Shown here in pieces: positions 22,508-35,100 of a DNA stretch of 64,000 nucleotides (positions are counted from its first letter, which is position 1; the number at the start of each line of letters is the position of its first letter). The notes under the pieces are model-generated. The model made no database searches and had not been told where the DNA came from. It saw only the letters and a list, made by a program, of their open reading frames with translations. Origin of the DNA: Thamnaconus septentrionalis (lineage: Eukaryota; Chordata; Actinopteri; Tetraodontiformes; Monacanthidae); contig CM020514.1 in the NCBI GenBank assembly GCA_009823395.1, positions 1,623,466 to 1,687,465 of the forward strand, given 5' to 3'. Both the position numbers and the translations under genes were made by a program.

Positions 22508-24346
22508 GTTGTGTTAGGAAGCCCAGCTGCAAACACAGAACAAGTAGCATGATCTGCAGGATTCTGTGTAGTGCAGACATAGTGCCACTGTTCAGGTTCG
22601 GTGGACTTCCTGATTCGCTGTACTCTGTTGGAAACATATACATAAAACCGTCTGGTCTGGTTATGTATGTATCCCAAGACGACTTTGCTGTCTGTGTAGA
22701 ACTGCAATGAATCTACACTGATGTCCAACTCGCTCTTCACTAACTCCGCCAACTCTACTGCTAATACAGCTGCACCCAGCTCCAGCCTCAGGACAGTGTG
22801 GGCAGTTGTGGGAGCTAGTTTTGCTTTCCCGAGGACAAAACCTATATGACACTTTCCCTCACTGTCGATCACTTTCAGGTAAGCCACAGCAGCGATAGCT
22901 TTCACTGAGGCGTCAGAGAAGATGTGGAGTTCTTTCCTGAGGGCTGTGGTAAGAGTAGTAGGTGTGTAAGGTCTTGGAATCCTGAAGTCACTCAGACTTT
23001 GCAAGGAGTTTTCCCACACTCTCCATTCTGCTTCCTTTTCATCTGGAAGAGGACCGTCCCAGTCGAGGACCTCGCCGCTGGTAAGTTCACGCAGCATGAA
23101 CTTCCCTTGAATGACGACTGGAGCGACGAGTCCGAGAGGGTCGAAAAGACTGTTCACAGTGGATAGAACACCTCTACGGGTGAAAGGTTTCTGAGTAACA
23201 GCTACTCTGAAAGTGAAGAGGTCACGTTTAAGATCCCAACTAAGCCCTAAACTACGTTGGATCAGGTCTGAGCTGTCATCGAAATCCCGATTTTGAAGGC
23301 CTTTCGCGTGGTTCTGGGAGGAAGGCTTCCAAAACTTTAGAGTCGTTAGACGCTATCTTATGGAGCTGCAAGTTCGAGACAGCAAGCATCTCCTGAGTTC
23401 TTTCGAGCAGGTCAATGGCCTTAGCTGCCGATGGGAGGGACTTAAGTCCATCATCGACATAGAAGTCTCGCTCCACAAAGTGTTCGGCGTCTGCGCCGTA
23501 CTCACTTGCTCCATGTTGCGCCGCATGACGAAGACCATAGATGGCTACTGCCGGTGATGGGCTATTGCCGAATACATGGACTTTCATCCTGTACTCAACA
23601 ATCTCATTGCTGGGTTTGTTGTCCTTGAACCAGAGGAACCGAAGAAAGTCGCGATGGTCTTCTCTGACAATGAAGCTGTGAAACATTTGCTCAATGTCTG
23701 CTATCACAGCCACTGGCTCTCTTCGGAAACGCAGCAAGACTCCGAGTAGGCTATTGTTCAAGTCCGGACCAGTAAGTAGCACGTCATTCAACGAGACGCC
23801 ACTGTATTGGGCGCTGGAATCGAAGACGACTCTGATTTGAGTCGGCTTACGAGGGTGGTAAACACCGAAGATGGGTAGATACCACCGCTCGTCTCCCTCT
23901 GACAGCGGTGGAGCTAGCTCTGCCTGGTCGCGATCAAAGGTCTTTTGCATGAAACTTAAAAAGTGAGTTTTCATCTCAGGCTTTCTTTCTAGGGTGCGTC
24001 GAAGAGAAGTAAGGCGACTGAGAGCCTGCTCTCGATTGTTTGGGAGTCTTTGCCGAAGGGATCGAAACGGAAGGGGTGCCACCCAGCTATTGGTGTTGTC
24101 CATGAACATCTCCCTATCCATGAGCTCCAGGAAGAGCTTGTCTTCGATGGAAAGACCAACTTTGTCATCATCTTTGGTTCTTCTAAAGATTGAGCTCCCA
24201 AGGTTGCAGTCATCAAGAACTGTAGAGCTAAACCTTTCTTTCACTTTCAGGTGCTTAGGGCATGGAGAGAGGAGAGAAGGACGCCCGTTTTCAAGTACGT
24301 TGGTCCGAAAGGAGGTGACGGCCTCTGGCTTGTGGGCTGCGCCCAA
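22312..24346 (-). pseudogene. BEL/Pao reverse transcriptase and RNase H
   Basis: 24346-23276 holds the RT palm: VIADIEQMFHSF, then FYVDDGLKSL with the catalytic YVDD. 23157-22312 holds the RNase H-like part: FSDAS, LELGAAVLAVELAELV, FYTDSKVVLGYI (acidic residues retained). A gap of about 120 bp with a frame change separates the two. Confidence 0.85.
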
Positions 24347-24449
24347 GCAGACATTGCCAACGACAACCCAGCCAAGGATCTAGTCTCTGAGCATATCTGA
24401 GCCTCTGGATCTAGATGTGGCGGCTATGGCAGGGACCATTGCGATGCTC

Positions 24450-24824
24450 TCATTGTCTGTTGATGTCCACCATAAACGCTGCAGCTCTTCTCCCTGATGT
24501 GCATGTACGCAGTGTATATGGCAACCCTCCTCTTTTGATTTGGAAGAGGTTGAAGAACTCGGACCTAGCCAACGACTTGTTACTTTGATCGTCCAAAATA
24601 ACATAAACCTTAATAGCTTTGTCTTGGTGTGCGTTGGGGTAGATTCTCACTAGGAACTTGGAACCTGAGCGTTGTGAACTCGATGCCACCTCAGTTTTCT
24701 GGGCTGACACATGACTTCTTGATGTATCCTGATCTCTTTTCCAATCTGATGTCCCATCAGGGTGTAGTGGCAATTTGGTGAATCTTTGGAGTTCTTTGCA
24801 AAGTGAGCAGTCGAAGAGCAACAT
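24450..24824 (-). pseudogene. BEL/Pao aspartic-protease region (DUF1758-like)
   Basis: VRIYPNAHQ leads to VYVILDDQSNKSLARSEFF. The LDDQSN motif is the expected BEL/Pao variant of the retropepsin active site. It is separated by frame breaks from gag and RT. Confidence 0.75.
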
Positions 24825-24866
24825 CTAAAGCTGCTCTTTTCAAGCGGTTTGCTTCGAAAAACCTTT

Positions 24867-26239
24867 TTAAAGCATGGGAAATTGTCTGTTGAGAAAGCAT
24901 AAACTGTCTGAAACTAGCGATGCCACCTCAGTTTTATGGGCTGACACATGACCTTTGATGTATCCTGATCTCTTTTCCAATCGTTCAGGTTTTGGTGAAT
25001 CTGTGGAGAACCGGTGGGAACTGCTCATTGAAACCGTAGGGAAAGTAGAAAGCGTGAAACTAGGGTCGTTTCTCCTGCGTGCTTCATTACATACGAAGTC
25101 TGTGAAAAAGGCGAACGTAGGGAAAGATACGTTGTGCTGCTCCTTGTACTGAGAACCATGAGCTAACCATTTCTCTTGCAGGTTGTATGGCAACTTTCCC
25201 ACGATAGGGTTGACTCCCCTGGCGGTGTCCAGGTATGAGAGACTAGGTAAGTTAGGTAAGTAGCCTTCAGACTTGGCAAACTCTAACTCTCCTAACACAT
25301 CTCCCAGTTCTCTGAGCTTCAAAGTGTCCTTGGGACTGATTCTAGGAAAGTTCTCTATCCTTTCAAAAAGAGCTCTCTCGATTACTTCGGGGGAGCTGTA
25401 ACACTCCTCTAATCGCTCCCAGGCCATCTTTAAGCCTGTAGCAGGGTTAGCCACGTGCACAGAACGGATCCTTCTGACATGCTCTGAAGACTGATTTCCT
25501 AACCACTTTGTTAAAAGGTCAAGTTCTTCAATCGCACTTAAGTTAAGTCCTTCTGTGGCGTTGTAAAAGGAGGACTTCCATGCCCAGTAGCTTTCTGGAC
25601 GGTCACTGAACTTGATGAGACCAGAGTTCACAAGCTCGCGACGCACTAAGAACCTTGTAATATCACTCATACCTGTCCTATCATTAGTATGCGGCTGTAA
25701 TGAAACCCTGTTGAAAGAGCGAGTGTTTGGCTCTATCGCTGGAGAGTTTGCTGATGATGAACTGCTTCCGTTGGCCTTTTGGGTTGCTGTGCCTTGTGGT
25801 TGTCGTTGTCCATCGTGGTGCGCTGGCGAACCACTGGCGTTGCCCTCTCAGGTTGCTTTGCTGCGGGAACATCACTTTTAGGTAAAGGATTAGAAGCGCC
25901 ACTTACTTCTCCAAGGATGCGCCCTTCTTTGACTGTTTGGACGACAGGTTTGAGAGGTAACAAGGTCGGTGTATATGGTTCAAGTTCTGGAGGCTCTGCA
26001 TCACTAAAACGTAGCTTGGATTGCTGTTCAACATAGTCGCAGGTGCGCTGTCTGGCGACATGAATTGAATCGTGATGACTAGCGCCGCCCTCTCTGTCAT
26101 CTGTCCCCGCTGCTGCTTCGAGGACTTCAGCCTCTGCCACGGCAATAGCTACCTCCTTTTCATGTCTTAAAGTTGACAATTCTGCAATCATGCGTGCCTC
26201 CGTTACTTTAGCATCAGCAGCTAGACGGGCTTCATCCAT
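24867..26239 (-). pseudogene. BEL/Pao gag region (coiled N-terminus and DUF1759-like part)
   Basis: 26239-25733 encodes an Ala/Glu-rich helical stretch (LAADAKVTEARMIAELSTLR). After a frame change, 25670-24867 encodes the conserved gag-like domain (FSDRPESYWAWKSSFYNATE, LTKWLGNQSSEHVRRI) that starts BEL/Pao polyproteins. The frames are not contiguous. Confidence 0.8.
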
Positions 26240-26692
26240 CTTCAGTTCAGCAGCTAGACGGGCCTCTGCTAATTTTAATTCAGCCTCTCGCTGGATGAAA
26301 GGAGCGCTTGCTCGTGCAGCTTCAGCTTTGGCGCGGGCTTTGGCTGCTGCCCTGCTCGCTGAGGAGGAACAAGATGAGTATGAGGTGTAGGCGGCAGAAC
26401 ACCGTGATTTTGCTTTGCGTGCAGCGTCTTTTCTTTTAACATTATGATCCTTATCAGGTGGTTGTCCTCACATTGTAGATTGAGTTCCTACAGCGACCTC
26501 TTCTGCAATGTCACGTACTGTGTCAGATGAATGCTCTTGTTGAGCTTCGCTGGCTTGCGACATGTTACTTTCAGTTTCTCCAACGATGAATGCAAAGAGG
26601 TGTGAATGGAGACTTTTAGGCTTCGGCGTTGAGCTTGCACAGTACCTTGTTTCCTTGAAACTGCAGTGTCTGTTGAGACGTCGCTTTTTTAC

Positions 26693-27064
26693 TATTCTGT
26701 CCTCTCTGTGTGAGTCCTTCCACAAATTGACAGATAGCGAACATGTTCCAAAGACGCACAGACGCTGAAATAAAGCTCGAAGAACTTTATTGTTATTGTT
26801 CTTGTCCTTGAAATCCTTTTTTGTAAAAAAAAAAAAAAGAAAAAAAAAGCGATTGTTTCCTGGCACAGACAGAAAAAAGAACGAAGGCTGAAGCTGCAAG
26901 CCTACACCGTAATTAGAACATAAACAGCTGTTCCGGATGAGCCCCTTAGCGGCACGAACCCCTCCAAAATAAAAACCCAAATTACACAAAATAAGATATG
27001 ACTAACAATCACCAGCAGAGGGGGAAAAGTAACCCCATTCAAACCCCTTTATCCGAACATGACA
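26693..27064 (-). repeat. BEL/Pao 5' LTR
   Basis: 372 bp, the same ends as the other LTR. The extra length is mostly an expanded A/T run around 26818-26850. Confidence 0.9.
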
Positions 27065-27609
27065 GCCACTGCAAGCAGACACGCTCATAGACGGGAGTCG
27101 TCTTAAATGTCTTTTTTTTATTACAGCACATGTGTGAACACAGCCCTACAGAAAACCTATTTGGACCTCACAGGCTTTGGCATGGGAGTAAATTTTGCAG
27201 AATTCTGTATTTTATTGTCTACTTTATGAAGGCAGATGACAGAGAGGCACACAACACAATGACACCTGCAGTTCTGTAGAATATACAGTGGAGACAGAAA
27301 TGAAGTGACTCCTGCAGCTCTGAGGTCATTTCTCCTCTTGGCTTTGGTTTCACACTGAACTGCAACTTCCTGTCATGATGTCATATTTACAACAAAAACC
27401 TCTTCCGATATCACACCTCAGTTTCTCAGAAAGACGGCAGCTCGACATCTTCAGGCAGAGATGCTCTCCAGGCTGCCAGTTTTCAGAAAGCTGAACTGAT
27501 CTCCTCTGTTTTCCATGTTGAACACCTCAGAGACTCCAGAGAAAAGCTGCCACTCACAAACATCAGAGATCTTTTTTCTCTCAACTTGGTCTTCAAAGTT
27601 AGCAGAGGG

Positions 27610-29166
27610 ATGGCTGTCGGCAGCACAGGGGTGGAGGAGCGAGACAGAAGAACCTTTGGAAGCCAGAGGGTGAAGATGTGTGCAAGTGTGTTTGCCACAC
27701 TCATCATCTCTGTTGCAGGTAAGAGCTGAAAAATGCCAAAGACTTTTTCACAAATGATGGTGTCCAAGTTGAGAAGGAGGAACTGAGGTTTGCTTTCTAA
27801 CATCCTGAGTTCAATACGGTCTAGAAATGGTTCCACTTGATTTTTCCTTTATTCTTACAGTTGCACAGCGTCAGTCTGTTGTCATCAGGAACGGAGACAA
27901 AGTTACTTTAACCTGTGGACAACAGCTTCCCAACTGTAGGAATATTGACTGGCTGTTTGCTGGGCGGTTTGACTGGAGGATACTCCTGGTTAAAAACGGG
28001 GAGGTTTCCCAACAATATGTAGAAGAATATGGCCAACTGTCTCTCACCAGTGACTGTTCTCTGGACATAATGAAGATCACTGAGAAACTTGCTGGACTGT
28101 TCAACTGCAGACGGAGTGGTTCACATCAAGATCTAGCTCTCTTTCTTCTGTCAGTTGTTACCAGTGAGTATTTACATCTAACCTTTGTTCCCTGGAAACA
28201 AGGCTGTTTGTCTCTTTTGTCTGCAGGGATGAACTTTGTGACCATGTTGTTGTTTTTCTCCTCTGTCTTCACCAGTGACCAGAACTGAGAACCATCAGTT
28301 GTCCTGCTATGTGACATCACCTGGTTCCTGTATATACAAAGTGAGGTGGCTGTATGATGGAAAACCTTATTTACCTGAACCCAGGTATGGATGCCATCAC
28401 ACTCTATCAATGTGCCAAGACTGTGAGGAGCCACTCCAGGAGGAGCTCTTCTCCTGTGAGGTGTGGAGGACTGCTTCTCCTGATGATGTGCAGCTGTTTC
28501 CTCTCATCCATCAGACTGAAGGTCAGACTGGGACCAGTAACATCACACATGTTGCCATGAAAGGAGAAAATGATTTTTAAAATCTTTTTGCCCAGGCCAT
28601 GATGCAACAACACCAGCACTGACCACCAGGTGGCCTTGTGCCACAGGGAGCATTGGGAGCACTGGTGGGAACTCTGAGGAGCCTCAGCCTGGAGGTGGTT
28701 CAGCCACATGTGGTGGATCTTGTTTCTTCAGCCTCTGGAAGATTCACCTCTGAAACAAGTCAAGTTTCAAATCAAGGTTTTTTTCTTCTTCCAGGCTGGT
28801 GGCGCCACCTTGTGGCAGTTTTGCTCGTGGTAGTTGTCATGTGCATCCTGGTGGACTTTCTACTTTGGGAGAGAGCCAAAGGTGGGAGCATCTTTTCCAC
28901 TCATGAAACTTTGTTCTGAGGAGAACTTTGCATTCAGGAGCTGAGGTTTGACTGTCTGTGTCTCCGTCTGAAGGCAAGAAGAAACTGGAGGAGGAGAACA
29001 CAGTGAGTGAAGATTGTGTGTTTGCACAATTTGGACTTCAAGTCACTTGATTTGTGTCATTTAAAAACATACTGTACTTTGAGTTGTTTTAACACTGGTA
29101 AAAACAACACAAACTGAAAAGAGCTGAGTCATCTAAAAATAAAATATCACTGACAGCACAGAGTGA

Positions 29167-29233
<67 letters not shown>

Positions 29234-29502
29234 AAGCACCAACTCGCAGCTGTGTGTGGTTGGATGTAGGTGGAGCTGGTGGTCAGCTACCGCAAGAGAG
29301 GAGCCAAAGTCAGAGTGAGAAACACACAATAGAAACACACAATTTTATTCTAATTATTATGACCATGATGATTATGATCATCCTCTGACCTCCAACCCAG
29401 GTGCAGGTGACAGACGGTGAAGATGGAGGTGAAGCTGCGCCCTCTTGTGGAGCAGCTGATGAGTCCACCCTCTACTGCAACGTCAGCGCGTTGGATGGAT
29501 AA
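27610..29502 (+). CDS. Ig-domain type I membrane receptor, copy B
   Basis: Exons 27610-27718, 27861-28163, 28276-28521, 28596-28694 (or to 28664), 28795-28881, 28974-29002, 29270-29314, 29401-29502. They total 1020 nt, 339 codons plus TAA, frame intact. Same layout as copy A: signal (MCASVFATLIISVAG), two Ig domains, stalk, TM with internal Asp (MCILVDFLLW), tail with VSYRKRG and STLYCNVSALDG. Unlike A and C, Ig1 has AGRFDWRILL in the variable loop, LAGLFNCRRSG and LALFLLS near its end. Exon 2 ends ACCA, so residue one of domain 2 is Met rather than Val. A (CA)n of about 60 bp lies in the intron before exon 7. The upstream flank was split by the BEL/Pao element, which may have displaced distal regulatory DNA. 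Confidence 0.75.
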
Positions 29503-29640
29503 AAAGCCTCCACAGAAGGACTGTGGAGACTAAAGGCAGACTCACTCTGCTGATTGAACTCCACCAACACAACTGACTTGGCAAACATGAACTATAGTGT
29601 CCAGTCAGCATTGGAAGAGCCATGTTTATTTGGGACTGAG

Positions 29641-30825
29641 CCCCAGAGCAGGTCTTCGCCAGGGCGAAGACTTGATTGTTTTTCGTATGTTTTTTCTATA
29701 TTGTTATTATTATTATTAACAATTTTCAAACCTCATTTTCACCCCCTTAACATTTAGCAAAATGACGAAAATTCCTAAGCACATAGAATCTGGTGTACAT
29801 TTTCAGAAAATGAAGACAACATGGCAAAATTTGTCTCTCTAGCGCCCCCTAGAGGCATCCAAAAATTAGAAATGGGCCTAGCTTCCACCGGAAGGTCGTA
29901 AAAACATGGGGGAAAAGTTCACAGTCTGGTTTTAGTTTTGTTGTGGCAAGGGGGGGAGAAAAAAAGGGGGGAGAAAGGACTGGTGGCTCTCTTATGTCAA
30001 AACGTAAACAAATGAGAAAAAATATTTAGAAAATTGCTTTTTTGCAGTTTTGGGGGAGATCACTTTATTTTGTTTTCAGTGAATATTTCCATCCAGTGTA
30101 CAAGTGTCAAAACCCAACTTAACCCGCCCTTGTTTCAAAAAGGAAGGGGAAAAAAAAATATTTGCACTTTTTTATGTGCACTTCTTATCATGGTCAACAA
30201 TTTAGTCATGTAGTTTCCCAATCACATCGAAAGAAAGTGTCCAATTCCAAATATTTGATGATCCAAAAATGTCACAACCGACTTTATGTATATTGAATTG
30301 AACCCCATTTTGACCCATTTGACCTTGATCAATTTTGACGAAATTCGGCAAACACATCAGGACCGGTGAATACATTTTTTTAATTCAACAATGACAACTC
30401 TAGGTGCTCCATTGCGCCACCTACAGGCAGGATCAATAAGAGTCGGAGGCGTCTGACGAGTCAGCAGGCATCTGAAGGGGTCGGAAAGCATCGGAGGGCA
30501 GAGAGTAGGAGAGTATTGGCATGTGTCGGGGACGTAGACGGGTGTTGGGGGGGGGCGTGTGGACAGAGGTTGGCAGGCATCGGAGGGCAGAGAGTAGGAG
30601 AGTATTGGCATGTGTCGGGGACGTAGACGGGTGTTGGGGGGGGCGTGTGGACAGAGGTCGGCAGGCATAGGCAGGGGTTTGCAGGATTCTCAAGGGGTCG
30701 GTCGGTGTTGCGAGGGGTCGCTAGGTGTCGGGATGCGTCTCGGGCATCGGCGGGTGTCGGGGGGGCGGTCGCGATGATCGGGCTCAGCCCCATCAACGCT
30801 GCTTTGCAGCTTTAATTTAAATTAT
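29641..30825. mobile_element. Unclassified non-autonomous element with hairpin ends and internal GTCGG array
   Basis: Begins after GACTGAGCCCCAGAGCAGGT with the hairpin TTCGCCAGGGCGAA and ends AACGCTGCTTTGCAGCTTTAAT, another short hairpin. The interior has CTAGCGCCCCCTAGAGGCAT and A/T-rich DNA without long open frames. A second, shorter member starts at the same point of the Ig gene flank behind copy C (51071). Confidence 0.6.
30440..30790. repeat. G-rich minisatellite, TCGGCAGGCATCGGAGGGCA-type units
   Basis: Two long units (about 118 bp) containing GAGAGTAGGAGAGTATTGGC and GGGACGTAGACGGGTGTTGG are followed by short GTCGG(T/C)GTTG-type units. It lies inside the element at 29641-30825. Confidence 0.85.
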
Positions 30826-31312
30826 ATTTGAACTGAATTGGATTTGTTTGTAAAAGTGAGATTTATTTTCATTGATTCATGTGGTTTATGTTGAGTCCTA
30901 GTGGAGAAGTGGGCGTGGCCTACAGAAGGTTTGAGTACACAAGTTATTAAGATATGGAGAATCCCCATGGCAAGACTTTAGAAGATATATAATCAAAGTG
31001 TTAAAGCAGCAGAAATTAAACGTCAGTTGAGGTCAAGGTCACACAGGTCAGAGGTTGTGATGGCTTTTATTATCAGAATATTGAATCATTGAAATATAAT
31101 GTTTGAGCTCAGTTCAAAAACTAATAAAGAATTAGTGAAGGTATTTTGCTAGTAACAAACTTAGGTCGATGATATGAGAACAAAAAACACAATTTCACAG
31201 AAGTGTGAGAAGAAAACTGGGCTCCACTGGGGTCAAAGGTCGTGACACGCCCGCACACAGTGTGTGTGTGCAGCTTGTTGTTTAGCTCCACGTGTAGTTC
31301 TGTCAGCCACCA
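30826..31312. other. Intergenic DNA and NLR 3' flank
   Basis: No coding sequence seen. On the minus strand an AATAAA (31066-31071) lies about 240 bp after the candidate NLR stop and could be its poly(A) signal. Confidence 0.35.
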
Positions 31313-32117
31313 CTAGACGGAGCTCTCCTCTCCACTCTCCTCCTCATCCTCCCTCACCTCCACCTGGAGAGAGAAGAAGAGACAGCAGGAGTCAGGACTC
31401 ACGGTCCTTGAACGCATCATCACAGAGACGTTGACTGTTGATGGAGATGATGGAGTGATTGGTGAGAAGAACCAGACTCTCAGTCACATGTCAAGTGTGG
31501 AACATATGAAGGTCATGTGACCATGGAGTGTTGGACTGACACTGAGGCCTGATGAAGATGAACTGATCAATAATTGAGTGGTGAACTGAGAGAAGAAGCA
31601 GTTTGGCAGCAGATGTTGGATGAATGAGGAGCAGCTGGACGTCACCATCCTCCTCTCACACTGTGACTGGGAACACTGGACCTCTGCTGTGGGATCAACT
31701 GGCTTTGGTGCTGGAACCATCATCCACTGGTTCCAAACCAGTACTGACCTCACACTCTCCAGTTGATAGTCTCTGCTGTGGACAAGATCCATCAGTGGAT
31801 TCACTCCTGAATCCTGCAGCTGGTTCCCACTCAGGTCCAGTTCTCTGAGGTGGGAGGGGTTGGACTTCAGAGCTGAGAGCAGCCAATCACAGCTGATCTC
31901 TGACAAACTGCAGTAAATCAACCTGAATAAAGAATAAACGATGGAGAGTTTATAATGATGGAGAGTTTTTCCAGGGTGTCATCACTCTGAAAATCAAAGT
32001 GAAATGTCGACTTCAGAATCTGCAACTACAGAAAATGTCACCTTGAAATTAAATCCTCAGTCCAAAACTAATGTGTGTTGAAATGATGTTGGTTACATGA
32101 CCACTGATGGCCCTTTC

Positions 32118-32162
<45 letters not shown>

Positions 32163-35100
32163 ATACTTCAAACATGAACAGAATGAAGTTTTCATATTTC
32201 TGGATGTCATTTTGATATGAATCAACCTTCAGTTCAATGTTTATTCAACATGTGTGATGAACTGTGTTTGGTGCTGAAACCATCATCCACTGGTTCCAAA
32301 CCAGTACTGACCTCAGACCCTCCAGTTTACAGTCTGGACTCTGGAGAAAACCACTCAGCTCCTTCACTGATGAATCCTGCAGCTCGTTCTCACTCAGGTC
32401 CAGGTGTCTGAGGTGGGAGGGGTTGGACTTTAGAGCTGAGAGCAGCCAATCACAGCTGAGCTCTGACAAACTGCAGCCTCTCAACCTTAATAAAGAATAA
32501 ATGATGGTGTGAGTGGAGTTTTAATTGTTATTTGACATTAAAAAAAATATTAATGTCTATAACACTGTAATGTTCATTAAAGCAATCAGAAGCACAACAA
32601 TAATAAAATAATTCATCACCACAATAAAATATTTTATATCAACCTGTTTAGACATGTGACCACTGATCAGCTGTTAAAAATGTTGGAATTCATTTATTCA
32701 TTTTGCCTCAAAGGTTCAGTGTGTAAAATCAGTGCAGATTTATTGCTGAAAGCTTCATGTACAACCATCAATATAGTTTGAAGTGTTTGATGAGTATAAA
32801 ATAAAGGTCCTCTGGTTTTCCTGCCGTTAGAACGGTTCTTCATATAAACATACAGAAGGTCAAAGGTCATGGCCATCTTGCACCGCCATGTTTGTAGGTG
32901 GCTGGTTGGGACGATCAGTTTGAGAGACAGTTTCATATTGATGGTTGGAGGCTGGAATCCTCTAATAAACCAAATGCTGAGAACAAATGATGCGGTTATG
33001 ATGATGTTATTAAGTGACTGAAATGCAGTGGAATCTTTTCTGCATCTTGCTCATCAATACTGAACTGACTGAGATGATAGAACCTGCATTGACACTTGAC
33101 CTTCTGCTGAGTCCAGCTGGATCTATGTACAGTATCTAAGTGCTCATACAGGTGGCTAATGCTAGCGCTAGCTGGCCAGTGCTGGTGGCCAAATGTGTGG
33201 AAAATCATGCTAACACTGGACTGTCTGCTGTGACTATGACTGATTGTGATGCTAATAGATGGTTGTAATATTTGTATTGTTGGAACTTTATCATGATACA
33301 GAGAACTAGACACCTTTGCTGTCAACCACATCCTTGATGATGCTCCAAGGCCACCGTAGTTCACTGGCAAGAAGGGGAGAGGGGGTTCCAGGAAGATGGC
33401 GGCATAAGCGGTTCAAAGTTATCGAGCTCTCAGCACCAAAATCTATTTCAAGTTTTTTTTTTTTTTTTAACCGTTACTCTACCTTAAAACAGCTCTTTCA
33501 CTCACGTGAAATCGCACGGAGCGATTTTCAGAGCAAACCTAAGGTTAAACCGACCAGAATGTTGAAGAAAACCGGACATAAGAGAACCAGCAATGAAGCT
33601 AGCACTAGCTCTGCAGGTAGCGACCATGACTATGTTGGCATGGACTGCAGCTAACAGCCGAACTACGAGGAGGATTTCCCACCTCCCAGCGATTCCTCCA
33701 ACTAAGCCACCTCTCCCGAAAAAAACGTTCATAATCCAACCGCGTAAAGAACATGTGCTTGGGTCTGATGATGCTGTTCGCTCCCTGGCTGACCTCATCA
33801 ACAGCAGAAGCGATGCCCTCGAAAAAATGATGGAATCTGTCCGCGGGGAGATCAAGGCTCTGGATAAAAAGGTGACACACATCAAAGGAAGACTGGAGGG
33901 AACAGAAAGCTCCGCTCTGAAGACTTCAAGTCGGGTTTCTGAACTGGAACGCCACAGTCAGGCGGTGGAATTTGCGGCTCCGCGGTCTGAAAGCAACAAG
34001 GGAGGAGGATGTGCGGGCACAAGTAATCAGCGTATGCCTGGCGATTCTACCGGGGGAAAAGACGAAGCCCCCTGACACCATTGATGTCGCGCATCGAGTG
34101 GGAAGACCTCGTCAAGATAACACGAAACCCCTGAGTTACAATGAGATTCACCGCACGAAGATTCAGGGATGCAGTCTGGAAAGCAGCAAAAAACAGCTCT
34201 TTTCTCCAGAACAGAAGACTTGACTCAAGAGGACAGACAAAACAGACAAAAGCTATGGCCCAGCATAAAGAAAGCTCGGGAGGAAGGGAAAACAGCCTAC
34301 TTTGTAGGAGGCAGGGGCTACATATATCAATGGAACAGAAACTCTCCCTTAATCTGGTAAAGTTATGAAGCCTAGTTTTGAATCAGTGCCTTGCTCCTGG
34401 CATGTTCGAGATGCCTGTGATCTCTCAAGTTCAATGCCATTCCCTGTACCCCGAATCTCAGGTAATATGCCAACTAGTCAACAGAGGTTTAGTGATTGTG
34501 TGTGAATGTGTTTTGTGATTTTGTTTAGTTCGTCTTCCCTTTTTCTTTTTACCGGTTAAATTTTGACCTACCTCCTAGCCTTTGAGTGAAATGTGCACTT
34601 TTAAAGATACCTTTATTTTTTTATTTTTTTATAATTTTATTTTTTTTATTTCAAGGAGGTAACACTATTTTTTCCTACTATTGGTTCTATTTTCCTTAAA
34701 CTGTTATGCACAGGTTATCTGAATATGGTGCCGATCTCGACAGCTCTTTGTTACTCTAACACTTCTATACAACATTTATCCAAAACAAATCTAAGTTTTG
34801 GCTAGTTTTTCTGTGTTTTATATTGTTCTATTTTTTCATTCATGTTTTCACTTGTTTCACAAAACTCCAGGGGGTTACGTAATAACATTAAGAGAACAAC
34901 AGTTCAAATCTGATCTTTTCTTTCTTCAGGAATCTCACTCTACAGTGGAAAGTATTAACTTTTGGAGAGCGCAATGGGGTAACACTTTATGGCTCTCCCA
35001 TGGAACAGAGTGGTCTGCTGGAGTAAATGACAGATTTAAAGGTAATATCCGGACCACTGAATGTGACCCTAATGGTCATTATATATGCCAAACTGTGGAA

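Larger units (their letters stand above)
20519..27064 (-). mobile_element. BEL/Pao LTR retrotransposon, full-length but degenerate
   Basis: LTRs at 20519-20868 and 26693-27064 bracket gag-protease-RT-RNase H-integrase on the minus strand. A 5-bp target duplication, GCCAC, flanks it (20514-20518 and 27065-27069), the size known for BEL/Pao. The empty site GCCACTGCAAGCAGACAC is intact before Ig copies A (about 15574) and C (about 48240). Coding frames are broken by shifts and stops, so it is not autonomous. A G-rich tract (GGCGGGGAG on the minus strand) sits next to the 3' LTR where a polypurine tract is expected. Confidence 0.9.
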
